From: Desulfosporosinus sp. UBA5188
GTDB taxonomy: Bacteria; Bacillota; Desulfitobacteriia; Desulfitobacteriales; Desulfitobacteriaceae
Length of the DNA stretch: 9,213 bases
Reading direction: 5' to 3'
Assembly: GCA_002413075.1 (NCBI GenBank)
Contig: DHWG01000190.1
Span: 1 to 9,213 of the forward strand
The notes below the pieces were generated by a model. The model searched no databases. It was not told where the DNA came from and saw only the letters and a list, made by a program, of their open reading frames with translations. Below are positions 1 through 8,200 of this stretch, piece by piece (within the stretch, counting starts at the first letter, position 1; every line of letters begins with the position of its first letter). The position numbers and the translations under genes are program-made.

Positions 1-54
1 TTGACTTTAATTAGCTGGTCTAAGTCTCGATGTTCAGCTTAAGCGAAAGCAAGT

Positions 55-630
55 TCAGTTCCCCTCAGGAATTTCCGGAACTGCTTCATCAATATAATAG
101 ATGTTTGGTCCAGTACCCACTTGTTTTAGTAAGACTCGCGTCGGATACTTGGCAATCAATTGAGAGACGATACTAGCGGGGTTGTTAAGGTCTCCTGCTT
201 GGCGGGCCTTCCCTAAGCATGTTTGAACGCACGCGGGTTCTAGACCTTGTTCAAGACGATGCCAGCATAAAGTACACTTATCCGCCTTTCCAGTTTCAGG
301 ATTAGCAAAACGAGCGTCATAGGGGCAAGCGACAATGCAATATTTACACCCGATACATTTGCTGTTTTCTATGATGACAATACCATCTGCACGTTTTTGT
401 GAAGCTCCGGTAGGACATGCCGCCACACAGGGTGGGTGCTCACAATGCATACAATTTCCCGGTTGAAAAACTTCCCTAACCTTAGGGAACTGCCCCTGAA
501 CACCACTGCTCTTGACCCAATTACGCGTATGTCCAATTGGCACGTCATTTTCTGCCCGACAAGCCACCATACAGGCATCACAATCGATACAACGTGAAGT
601 AATAATGACAAACCCCATGCGAATAGACAT
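55..630 (-). CDS. Four-cluster ferredoxin subunit of a PhsB/PsrB/DmsB-type molybdopterin oxidoreductase
   Basis: 191 residues. Sixteen cysteines fall into four [4Fe-4S] ligand groups typical of DMSO-reductase-family electron-transfer subunits: C14-x2-C17-x2-C20-x3-C24, C60-x2-C63-x4-C68-x3-C72, C92-x2-C95-x2-C98-x3-C102, and C119-x2-C122-x11-C134-x3-C138. There is no signal peptide and no membrane segment. Known members are carried across the membrane with their Tat-exported catalytic partner, here the gene ending 17 nt upstream. The ATG is set by an excellent AGGAGGTGG ribosome binding site that ends 4 nt before it. The role is to pass electrons to the catalytic subunit at 648-2852. It is the last gene of the operon that can be seen. 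No membrane anchor (PhsC/NrfD) follows in the 54 bases left in the window. The family is certain, but the substrate of the complex is not. Confidence 0.93.
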   Translation of the reverse strand: MSIRMGFVIITSRCIDCDACMVACRAENDVPIGHTRNWVKSSGVQGQFPKVREVFQPGNCMHCEHPPCVAACPTGASQKRADGIVIIENSKCIGCKYCIVACPYDARFANPETGKADKCTLCWHRLEQGLEPACVQTCLGKARQAGDLNNPASIVSQLIAKYPTRVLLKQVGTGPNIYYIDEAVPEIPEGN

Positions 631-647
631 ATTTCCACCTCCTAAGC

Positions 648-2852
648 CTACGCCTTACTCACGGTTACAAATGTCTCGCTTAAGGCTGAGCCTCCTGAAA
701 TAGGATCTGTTACGGTCTTGTGCAGAGCAGAATCACTGGCTCCACGTCCATAGGCCGCTTTAAGTCCTTTACTTACATGCCCAAATCCACCAACCATAAA
801 GAGACAATCCGGTCGTATACCCTCGGTTACATAGGCGTTAATCGTAATTTTTCCAACTTCGCTCTCCACAACCACTTCATCGTCCGTCTTCACACCAATT
901 TTCTTAGCAACAGAGGTATGCAGCCACACACGATTGACCGGGAAAACTTCTAAAAGCCAACGATTGTTCTGAGTGAACATTTGGGTGTGCTGAGCTGTTT
1001 TACCCGTTAAGAGGTAATAGTGACCGTCCTCTGGCCGTGGTGGTTCATTCCAAGTCGGTACAGCCTTCTTGCCCATTTGGGCCATGATACTCGAGGAGAT
1101 TTCTATTTTCCCACTACTCGTTTGAAACTCAAAATCTTTGGAATGATCTTCTTTTAAGTTTTTCACTTCATAATGACCTGCGCTTTTTAAAGCCTCTAAA
1201 CTCACTGGGAACGGCTTGAGTTGCTGGGATAAGAGATCCACTTCATCCTTATATGGTAGGAATTCCCCAAGGCCCAATTTATCGGCTAATTCTTTATAGA
1301 TCATCAAGCTGCTTTTCGTATCATAAAGAGGCTGGATCACTGGTTGACGGATAAATATCTTATTTTTAATGGGAACCAAACCATCATAGCGTTCGAGATA
1401 GTACGATTCTGGCAAGATAACATCGGCATAATACGCGGTATCACTAGCCTGAATATCAATCACTGCCACAAAGTCCAACTTCATCAAAGCATTAATCGTC
1501 TTTTGCCGTTCCGGAATCGAGAGTACAGGATTTTGCCTGGAAATCAGCCATCCTTTAGCCTCATACGGTTTACCCGTTAAAATATTATCCCGCATTGTCT
1601 GGATAACACCGTAGGCTAAAGGCACCAGGGGATACTTCCACGGCACGCCATCCAGTCGTATACCCTGAGCGGCTGGAAAAGGTGGATGAGACAGAACTCC
1701 AAGCTTAGCTGTACTCATTTCCTGATCAGGAATTAAGCCACCCGGCTGTGCCCAATTACCCATCAGAGCATTAAGCACGGCAATGGACCGTTCCGTTTGG
1801 AAGGAGTTCACAAAATTTGACGTCCGCCAGTTAGGATGCGCTATCGCTGCTGGAGCAGCGGCCGCAAAGTCCCGGGCAATTCGTTCAATCGTTGACGCAG
1901 CGATTTCACACTTTTTCTCCGCCCATTCTGGGGTATAGTCTTTCACTTCAGTGACTAAATCTTCAAACCCTTGAGTGTATTTCTTGACAAACGTTTCATC
2001 ATAAAGCTTTTCAGAGATGATCACATGGATCATGGCGAGGAAGAAAGCAGAATCCGTGCCGGGCCGAACAGGCAGCCATTCAGTTGCTTTCGAGGCCGTC
2101 TTACTGAAGCGCGGATCAAGCACGACGACTTTGACACCCTTGGCCACCATATCGATCATTTCCTGCGTCTCATTATTGGAAATTCCCTCCGCTAAATTAC
2201 GTCCCGTGAAAATCATATACTTACAATGGCTATAGTCCGTTCCCGGTTGGGGCGTACCATACGTGTACAGAAAACCTGTCGTCATTGAATTGAAGCATAA
2301 ACTCCGTTGAGTCCCGTAATTAGGAGTACCGTACGCCTTAAGAAGACTTTCGAAAAAAGGTTGGGATAAGTTATCCGTTGAATTAAGCATCATGGCTTTA
2401 GCGCCATATTTGTCTTTAATCTTTTTCATTTGCTCAGCGGTATAACTCAACGCTTCATCCCAAGAAGCCTTACGCCACAAACCGCTCCCTCGTGCCCCTG
2501 CACGTATAAGAGGAAACTTAATTCGATCCGGGCTATACATTGCTTCGATACCTGCATTACCACGCGGGCAAAGTTTTCCTAAATTGTTCGGGTGATTTGG
2601 GTTACCTTCCAGTGTCTTTATAACACCGTTTTCAACCTTAGCAATGACTCCGCATCGCCATACACATTGTTCACAAATTGTTGTAACATATTTTGTATCC
2701 TTTGCAGGAATCTGCGCCGAGCTATTTAACCCCAAGCTCGGCTTTGGAGCAAGTGCCCCTACACCAGTTGCGCCAAGGGCTGCCGTTGCTACAGCGCCTT
2801 TGATAAATTTTCGGCGGCTGAACAATTGGTCCCAAGTATAAACTTTGGACAC
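648..2852 (-). CDS. Tat-exported molybdopterin oxidoreductase catalytic subunit, PhsA/PsrA-like (thiosulfate or polysulfide reductase type)
   Basis: 734 residues, close to the usual PhsA/PsrA size (about 760). The N-terminus has a twin-arginine signal (SRRKFIK, residues 12-18) followed by an Ala/Gly-rich hydrophobic stretch, so the mature enzyme should act outside the membrane. A [4Fe-4S] motif C60-x2-C63-x3-C67-x27-C95 precedes the molybdopterin domains. Cys186 in RSLCFNS lies where PhsA/PsrA-type enzymes carry the cysteine ligand to molybdenum. DPR (246-248) and RPGTD (263-267) are typical molybdopterin-guanine-dinucleotide contacts. The C-terminal dinucleotide-binding domain ends with GRGASDS and TDPISGG, as in the PhsA/PsrA branch. 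Translation starts at GTG, 5 nt after AAAGGAGTG; this ribosome site overlaps the stop codon of the preceding gene, so the two are probably translationally coupled. Neighbouring sulfur-transport genes favour an inorganic sulfur substrate. Tetrathionate or arsenate cannot be excluded from sequence alone. Confidence 0.9.
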   Translation of the reverse strand: MSKVYTWDQLFSRRKFIKGAVATAALGATGVGALAPKPSLGLNSSAQIPAKDTKYVTTICEQCVWRCGVIAKVENGVIKTLEGNPNHPNNLGKLCPRGNAGIEAMYSPDRIKFPLIRAGARGSGLWRKASWDEALSYTAEQMKKIKDKYGAKAMMLNSTDNLSQPFFESLLKAYGTPNYGTQRSLCFNSMTTGFLYTYGTPQPGTDYSHCKYMIFTGRNLAEGISNNETQEMIDMVAKGVKVVVLDPRFSKTASKATEWLPVRPGTDSAFFLAMIHVIISEKLYDETFVKKYTQGFEDLVTEVKDYTPEWAEKKCEIAASTIERIARDFAAAAPAAIAHPNWRTSNFVNSFQTERSIAVLNALMGNWAQPGGLIPDQEMSTAKLGVLSHPPFPAAQGIRLDGVPWKYPLVPLAYGVIQTMRDNILTGKPYEAKGWLISRQNPVLSIPERQKTINALMKLDFVAVIDIQASDTAYYADVILPESYYLERYDGLVPIKNKIFIRQPVIQPLYDTKSSLMIYKELADKLGLGEFLPYKDEVDLLSQQLKPFPVSLEALKSAGHYEVKNLKEDHSKDFEFQTSSGKIEISSSIMAQMGKKAVPTWNEPPRPEDGHYYLLTGKTAQHTQMFTQNNRWLLEVFPVNRVWLHTSVAKKIGVKTDDEVVVESEVGKITINAYVTEGIRPDCLFMVGGFGHVSKGLKAAYGRGASDSALHKTVTDPISGGSALSETFVTVSKA

Positions 2853-2865
2853 AATAACACTCCTT

Positions 2866-3456
2866 TCACTTGGCCGTTTGAGGGTTTAGTTCTCTGATGA
2901 CACTTTGTTTTTTTGATTCCTTAGAACCCTCTGCTATTTTCGAGCCCACGTAGAAGACTCCAGTACACAGGACAAAGAGTCCTATAAATAGCCAATGATT
3001 GACATGAAAAAGCTCTGAAAGAGTTTTTTGTCCATAATCACCGATGGTCGATATTTTCATAAAAACAGATTGATAGGTCGCCCCGAATAATATTCCACCG
3101 GTAAGAAACCCTAACAATCCTGGAAATAAATAGTCTAAATTTCCCTGACCAATCCCTGTAATCAACGTACCTGGGCACGTGCCGGCTACGGCCATACCTA
3201 TTCCAAAGAGCAGTCCGCCCAATAGATTACCTAAAATATAAGTGGACGCAACTTGGTCCAACTGGATAAAGCCAAGATCTTTCAGCGTATAGAGACAGAT
3301 AAGTCCCACTGAAATTGCCGTCATCATAAGCTTCATGACCGTATTATCTGTAAAGCGGAATTGATTGACGATCTTATGATAGTGTCCAAGGCCAGCCTTT
3401 TGGAGAGCAAGTGCGAAGAAGAAACCAATCACGATGGGGACAAAGTAAGTCATCAT
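2866..3456 (-). CDS. YeeE/YedE-family membrane protein, second half-unit (sulfur-compound transport)
   Basis: 196 residues from the ATG chosen here, mostly hydrophobic, with about five membrane segments. It carries the family signature GTCPGT with Cys94, which matches the conserved cysteine of the C-terminal half of full-length YeeE/YedE proteins. Characterised relatives such as TsuA conduct thiosulfate through a pore lined with conserved cysteines. The reading frame stays open upstream to a TTG at 3519, but the real start is almost certainly the ATG at 3456. It lies one base after the TAA of the previous gene, and GGGAGGG at 3466-3472 ends 9 nt before it. The C-terminus is a short Lys/Glu-rich cytoplasmic tail. 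It probably pairs with the half-unit encoded just upstream. Transport of thiosulfate, sulfide or sulfane sulfur is inferred from family and context; direction and substrate are unknown. Confidence 0.88.
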   Translation of the reverse strand: MMTYFVPIVIGFFFALALQKAGLGHYHKIVNQFRFTDNTVMKLMMTAISVGLICLYTLKDLGFIQLDQVASTYILGNLLGGLLFGIGMAVAGTCPGTLITGIGQGNLDYLFPGLLGFLTGGILFGATYQSVFMKISTIGDYGQKTLSELFHVNHWLFIGLFVLCTGVFYVGSKIAEGSKESKKQSVIRELNPQTAK

Positions 3457-3457
3457 C

Positions 3458-3988
3458 TTAATATTCCCTCCCATATAAAAGCTTTGTCGTAATAATTCCA
3501 GAAACGAACAATCCTCCAATAAAGATTAGCCCCGCAGGAGAGAGTTGCATTGTTCCTGAAATGGCTAAACCACTAGTACACCCACCAGCGATACCCGCAG
3601 CATACTCAATGATAATCCCACCGATGAAGATCATGGTCCAACGTTTGATCTTACTGGGTCCAAATATCTGGGTCCATTGCTGGTCTGGCATCATTCTAAA
3701 CTTGAAATCTTTAGACCAGGTGCTGGACGTAAAAGCCCCTAAAAGCATTCCTACAAACAACATAATCTGGAAACTCACAACGGGCGGCATCTGGAATTTG
3801 AAGTACATTGAGTTCGCTAAGCTTGAATGAAACAGTTTCAAGAGTATACTGTCAATACTTTCTATTCCACCCGATGAGCCAATTGTTTTGTCCACCAAAA
3901 CATAGGAAGCGGTGGCTGTAAGTCCTAAAAGAACCCCCGCAACCCATGGAGACCATATTTTCGACTTCATACTTTCATTAAAGGTCAA
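3458..3988 (-). CDS. YeeE/YedE-family membrane protein, first half-unit (sulfur-compound transport)
   Basis: 176 residues with about four or five hydrophobic segments. It contains the family signature GGCTSGLAISG (Cys137), the counterpart of the cysteine motif in the N-terminal half of full-length YeeE/YedE transporters; the next gene supplies the GTCPGT half. The start is ambiguous. A TTG at 3988 is preceded at 6 nt by GGGGGAG (3995-4001) and overlaps the cytochrome gene by 11 nt. An ATG at 3970, giving 170 residues starting MKSKIWSPW, clears that gene by 7 nt but has only a poor ribosome site. I chose the TTG because of the ribosome site. An open frame extends further up to 4072 inside the cytochrome gene, but nothing supports using it. 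The two half-units probably assemble into one channel serving the reductase encoded downstream. Confidence 0.85.
   Translation of the reverse strand: MTFNESMKSKIWSPWVAGVLLGLTATASYVLVDKTIGSSGGIESIDSILLKLFHSSLANSMYFKFQMPPVVSFQIMLFVGMLLGAFTSSTWSKDFKFRMMPDQQWTQIFGPSKIKRWTMIFIGGIIIEYAAGIAGGCTSGLAISGTMQLSPAGLIFIGGLFVSGIITTKLLYGREY
3466..3472 (-). promoter_or_regulatory. Ribosome binding site deciding the start of the second YeeE/YedE half-unit
   Basis: GGGAGGG lies inside the last codons of the first half-unit gene and ends 9 nt before the ATG at 3456. It supports that start over the upstream TTG at 3519 and indicates translational coupling of the two half-units. Confidence 0.75.
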
Positions 3989-4826
3989 GGTGTTCTCCCC
4001 CTTTATCCAGATGTGTCGGAGCCTTCTCTGGTGCGTCTGACATTGACTGTAATAATTGATTGCCTTGTTCACGTTTTAGGATTTCTTGCAAGGCCAAGAC
4101 CGTCTTAATATCCCCATTTAGTAACTGAGTGAACACTTCCTGAACTTCCGGAGGTAGTGACTTAAAGGGAACATTCTTTTGCCTTCCTTGTAAGATGGCC
4201 CAAGGCCATAATCCTCTTTTCCATTTCCAAATTAAAACGCCCAAAATTGCAAGAACAAAAGCATTTATTATTCCAAGAGCCCACGCCAACCAGGGAACCA
4301 TACCTTTTAGATTAAAATCGATGATATCAAAATTTGGATTAGCACTTGCAGGGACTTGCGTCGCTGCCGCGGAGGGAGTAGACGCTCCGGCTTCTCCACC
4401 AGTAGCTCCAGCAGGTGCACCTGGAGTTGCAGGCGGTGTACCACCTGCAGGATTTGGGCCCCCTGCAGTTCCACCATATTTAGCCGCCCGAGTAACACTG
4501 TCAGCGGGGTGACAAGAGGCGCAAGTTTGATCCGGTTGAGCTAAGGGCTTAACTAATCCGACATGTGCCTTTGCCTTATCCGTTTCCGATGCGACGCCTA
4601 AATGACATGCTTGACAGAAATCCCCGAAAGAATGTTGTATATGCCAATTACCTTTCTTGGACACTGGATCTTCTCCCTTAACCTCATGGCAGGTTTTACA
4701 AGAGGAGGTCGATGCTCCACAGGCAGCTTCGGTCACCTTTGGTGGTGTAAGCAAGAAAGACCCTATGAAAACAACACTGAATACACCAAATATCAAGGCT
4801 AATAGGGACCATTTTTTAATTTTCAT
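3978..4826 (-). CDS. Membrane-anchored triheme cytochrome c
   Basis: 282 residues. The N-terminal signal segment (residues 2-27) is followed by a probable cleavage region around AEA/ACG at 32-37. The outer domain has three CxxCH heme c motifs: CKTCH 43-47, CQACH 71-75 and CASCH 102-106. His62, His65 and His88 are available as distal ligands, so three bis-histidine hemes are possible. A Pro/Gly/Ala/Thr-rich linker (about 118-163) leads to one strong membrane helix (177-200), a basic edge (KWKR) and an 80-residue charged cytoplasmic tail. The ATG follows GAGGTG at 10 nt. As first gene of the operon it is the obvious electron carrier for the reductase subunits, perhaps taking electrons from menaquinol. 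The heme domain with its AHVGL segment is seen in small multiheme cytochromes of anaerobic Firmicutes (from memory). The tail is unlike NapC/NrfH. I do not recognise a named family for the whole protein. Confidence 0.85.
   Translation of the reverse strand: MKIKKWSLLALIFGVFSVVFIGSFLLTPPKVTEAACGASTSSCKTCHEVKGEDPVSKKGNWHIQHSFGDFCQACHLGVASETDKAKAHVGLVKPLAQPDQTCASCHPADSVTRAAKYGGTAGGPNPAGGTPPATPGAPAGATGGEAGASTPSAAATQVPASANPNFDIIDFNLKGMVPWLAWALGIINAFVLAILGVLIWKWKRGLWPWAILQGRQKNVPFKSLPPEVQEVFTQLLNGDIKTVLALQEILKREQGNQLLQSMSDAPEKAPTHLDKGGEHLDL
3995..4001 (-). promoter_or_regulatory. Ribosome binding site supporting the TTG start of the first YeeE/YedE half-unit
   Basis: GGGGGAG ends 6 nt before TTG 3988. 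The ATG at 3970 has no comparable site, being preceded only by AATGAAAGT. This favours the TTG start, which overlaps the end of the cytochrome gene. Confidence 0.5.
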
Positions 4827-5031
4827 ATTTGTTCTTCACCTCACTAGTTATTAGCACGTATTAAACGTTTGCTTATTAAAGATCTAGTGTCTTAGAAACA
4901 CCTCCTAAAGCTTCCCTCTGGGTCAAACTTAAAAGAAATATAATCCATAATGCTAACATATTCACAAGCTTTTCTAGGAATTTACACTAAGTGGTCACTT
5001 GGGGACTCGCTGTATAAGGGTTCCGTTTTTT
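4827..5031 (-). other. Long leader of the cytochrome/reductase operon
   Basis: About 205 nt lie between the operator and the cytochrome start codon. It contains a full-strength ribosome-site sequence, AGGAGGTG (4899-4906), with no start codon at a usable distance, and a 27-codon ATG frame (4876-4959) with no ribosome site. I recognise no riboswitch and no terminator in it. Confidence 0.4.
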
Positions 5032-5048
5032 ATATCCCCCCGGGGTAT
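5032..5048. promoter_or_regulatory. CsoR/CstR-like operator palindrome of the reductase operon
   Basis: Read on the minus strand this is ATACCCCGGGGGGATAT, 17 bp. It agrees at 14 positions with the site at 8803-8819 and sits at the same distance from its promoter (about +12 to +28). The position suggests repression by blocking transcription. A CstR-like persulfide sensor would suit the sulfur genes that follow, but copper-sensing CsoR uses similar sites. Confidence 0.6.
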
Positions 5049-5065
5049 GGGCTGTCGACTTCTAT

Positions 5066-5094
5066 AGAATACAACGAAACAATCGATAGGTCAA
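5066..5094 (-). promoter_or_regulatory. Sigma-A-type promoter for the cytochrome/YeeE/reductase operon
   Basis: On the minus strand TTGACC (5089-5094) and TATTCT (5066-5071) are separated by 17 nt. The predicted start is near 5059, leaving a leader of about 230 nt. The pair is the same in sequence and spacing as the FAD gene promoter, and the bases after the -35 box (TATCGAT against TACGAT) are also similar. Confidence 0.65.
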
Positions 5095-5103
5095 TACGGC
5101 TTG

Positions 5104-5146
5104 GCAATAAAAATAGAGCCAAAAAGGTTGTTAAACCCCCTGGCTC
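5104..5146 (-). terminator. Rho-independent terminator after the FAD/iron-sulfur gene
   Basis: On the minus strand GAGCCA (5141-5146) pairs with TGGCTC (5116-5121). The stem continues inward through GGGGGTT and AACCTTTT, using G-U pairs, around a TAAC loop. A T-rich run, TATTTTTATT, follows. It lies about 75 nt past the stop codon at 5222 and ends just before the -35 box of the next operon, so it insulates the two units. The plus strand lacks a T run after the hairpin, so termination is one-way. Confidence 0.8.
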
Positions 5147-5221
5147 CTCGTTTCGGTAGCAATAATAAAGTTGAAGAATAAGATTCTAATAGCACTATAC
5201 CGTTTGGCCTATTTCCGGATA

Positions 5222-8200
5222 TTATTTAGCGGCATTCTTTTTATCTTGAGGACATACTGTCACGTCAAGCGAAAAATTAGTATCGGGGATCTTCCCAGTT
5301 TTAATATATTCGATCATCAAAGGTGTTATATAGGGCACGATCAGTGGCAGTAAATTAGGCATTAGGGAATCCATGGTCTTTGGAAGCAGATCCGGCATTA
5401 ATTCTTCCATATCCTTCGGCAAGGGGCCTACGCGACGCGATACCTCAGCAAGCATATCCGGCATGACCTTGGGCATGACCCCTGGGACTAGCATCGGCAT
5501 CATGATAGGCATCATTTTTTTCATCATAGCCATGCCGCCAGGGATATATTTCATAGCCTTCATCATGGGCACCATACCCGTGGGCATATTAGCAAACATC
5601 TGAGGAAGCAACGCTCCCATAACCTTAGCCATGTTTTCAGGATACATCAGAAGAATAAATTTCTCGAAGTAACCCCACATTTCCATGGAGTATTCAGTTT
5701 TATCTTCGGTTTCAAACCCTAAGCCTTGAGCAATAAATCGCGCGAGGTCAGTGATCGGAATATCCATATTATTAGCCTTGGCAGCTGTTCTTAACTGAAC
5801 CTGACAGCAAGGACAGAGAGCCAGTAACCTATCAGCGCCTACATCAATTGCTTCCTGAATCCGTATCCCACCAAGCTTGGCAGCAACAGGCATTTCACCG
5901 ATCAAGGTTAAAACAGAACCACAGCATAGGCCTTCTTCGCGGTTATGCTCCATTTCTACCAATTCTACTCCAGGAATCGCCGCAATCAATTCGCGCGGCG
6001 GTTCGTAGATACCCTGAGCACGCCCAGCATGACAGGAGTCATGGAAGGCAATTTTGGCCTTGATCTCATGCTCAAACTTCAGATCGCCTTTAGCTAAAGC
6101 TTCCGCCGCTACTTCGGAATAATTCTTGATTTCAAAAGGATAGTCTATCCCTTTTTTACGAGCTAAGGCAGGGTAAAGCTCTTTCCAAGCTAGGCCACAA
6201 GCCGGGCAAGAAGTAACGATCGTTTTAGCGCCACGCTTTTTCGCTTCGGCGACATTGTGCTCGAATATCTCTTCGAAAAGCTCCCACTTCCCAGCAATCT
6301 TCATGGGAATACCGCAGCAGGCTTCGTCCGTCCCCATATAGGTAAAATCAATGCCTGCCTTATCTAAAATGCGTACGCTTGATATGGCCACGTCACTGTT
6401 CACCATAGAGGCTGTACATCCGGCAAAGTACAAGACATCAGCTTTTTCTTTAATTTTAGGCTTAATTTCTGCGGGAATCCAGTCTGCTCGATGTTCCCGT
6501 TTACCAGCCCAGATATTGTTTTCTCCACGGAGTGAGGAAGCCATCATTTCAAAAGGTGGGAAGGTCATGCGCTTTTCTTCCGTAATTAACTTACCGCGCA
6601 TTGCCATCCAGTTATGCTCGACAGGAATGTTGAGCTGGCAACGGGTATTACAGACTTCGCAAGTGGTGCAGAGGAGAAACCGAGTCACCATCTCCTGGTC
6701 ATATTTTTCACGCCCTGCAATGACTTCCCTCAAGTACGCGTATTTACCGCGGGGAGAATGGGACTCCCAACCACGCCCGGAGAATTGTTCACAGGTAGAC
6801 ACGCAGTATCCGCAACGAGCACAAGCTGTTGCGAAGAAGGCGACACTGCCTGGTATTCCGTTTTTCTCTTTGGTTCTTTCAGACAAGTCACCGGTCGGAG
6901 CGGTCGCGGCATTGGCAATAGGGCGAATCAAGGGCTCAAACGTAGACGCTAAGCCCATAATTATATTGATAAAACCGGAACCAATAACTTTATTAGGATT
7001 AAATAAGTTTTCAGGATCCACTTTGGCTTTGTATTGAGTCAGTTTTTGAAAGCGATCGGCTCCGAAAACGTTCTTGGCTTCGCTTTTGAAATACAGACCG
7101 GTGGAATAGGCAGTACCAGCGTGTTTCTTGGCAATGTTAATAACCGACAAAGCTAAAGCATAAGCAGGGTTAAAGGCCAATGAACGTTCATCATGGGGAA
7201 TAAAACCCAGAATCGTTACTTTATCGCCTTTGCCCACCATACCCTCTGCAATAAAGGGCTGTTTTATCTTTTTGGCAATATCGTTCAAAACAACCGTCAG
7301 GTTTTCCGTAGGAACAATCACTTCAGTGGTTATGATGGAAGGTCCGATTCGCTTTAATCGCATGGGTGCAAACCTCAGGTCCCATTCATGCTCGGCGGCT
7401 TCTGAAGATAGCTCCTCACCCTTATTAGCCTTGATCACGCTTACCAAAGAAGTATCAATCTTTGAGCGACGAGTTTCGGGATAAGCGATGAGCATCACAT
7501 AGGCTTCAGGGAGAACAGGAAGAATATGTGGATTCGCTTCTTCATAGGGATGGCCGTGTTTATGAGGAAGCTTTTTCTTTAATCGCAGCGATTCTGGATT
7601 GAGAAAGGTGATCGACCAAATAGGCAATTTTTTCTGTGAAATGGCCTTTAGAGCATTACCTAATGATTGGGTGTCTTTGAAAGCAAAGGCCCTGTGTACC
7701 TCCGGTATTAAATCACGCACGCTGACCGTAATTTCAGTAATGATTCCAGTAATACCCTCGGCATCCGCAATATAGTCAGCGAGTTCTTGCCCGCTGAAAT
7801 TCTTTAACTCTCCGGAAGGCATAACCACTCGAGCTGCCAAAACATTTTTTTTAAACTCGCCGTACTCATAGGACCCAAATCCGGAACCACCTTGAGCTAA
7901 CCATCCCCCAACTGTTGAGGCAGGCAGGGAACTTGGGTAAAGACGCAGATCCAGACCTAGTTTATTGATTTGTTTTTGCAGTTGCTCCCAGATAACACCT
8001 GCTTGTACGCGAACTGTTTTTTGAGTGGTATCTACCGCAAGAACCTTGCACATGCCGCTCAAGTCAACCACAACAGCACCCTTTGCTGGCAAAACCCCTC
8101 CATAACCGGAAGTGGAAGCACCTCTGGGTACTAGCTGAAGTTTTTCCTGCTTAGACAACTTGACCAACTCAACAATTTCAGCTTCTTCCATGGGTCTAAC

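Noticed and set aside
1..54. Start of a NrfD/PhsC gene or an operon terminator left of the ferredoxin gene
   Set aside because: The 54 bases show no minus-strand start codon with a ribosome site and no hairpin with a T tract. Nothing can be said about what follows.
3457..3519. Upstream TTG start for the second YeeE/YedE half-unit
   Set aside because: It would overlap the previous gene by about 60 nt. The ATG at 3456 follows a GGGAGGG site and abuts the previous stop codon.
4876..4959. 27-codon small gene in the leader of the reductase operon
   Set aside because: It has no ribosome binding site before its ATG and there is no other support, so it is reported only as an observation.
4950..5159. 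69-codon open frame on the plus strand in the gap between the two minus-strand units
   Set aside because: It runs antisense through the promoter, operator and terminator, and has no ribosome site or recognisable domain.
6351..7037. Open frame of 228 codons on the plus strand
   Set aside because: It lies wholly inside and antisense to the well-supported FAD/iron-sulfur gene, shows no recognisable domain, and has a composition expected from an opposing frame.
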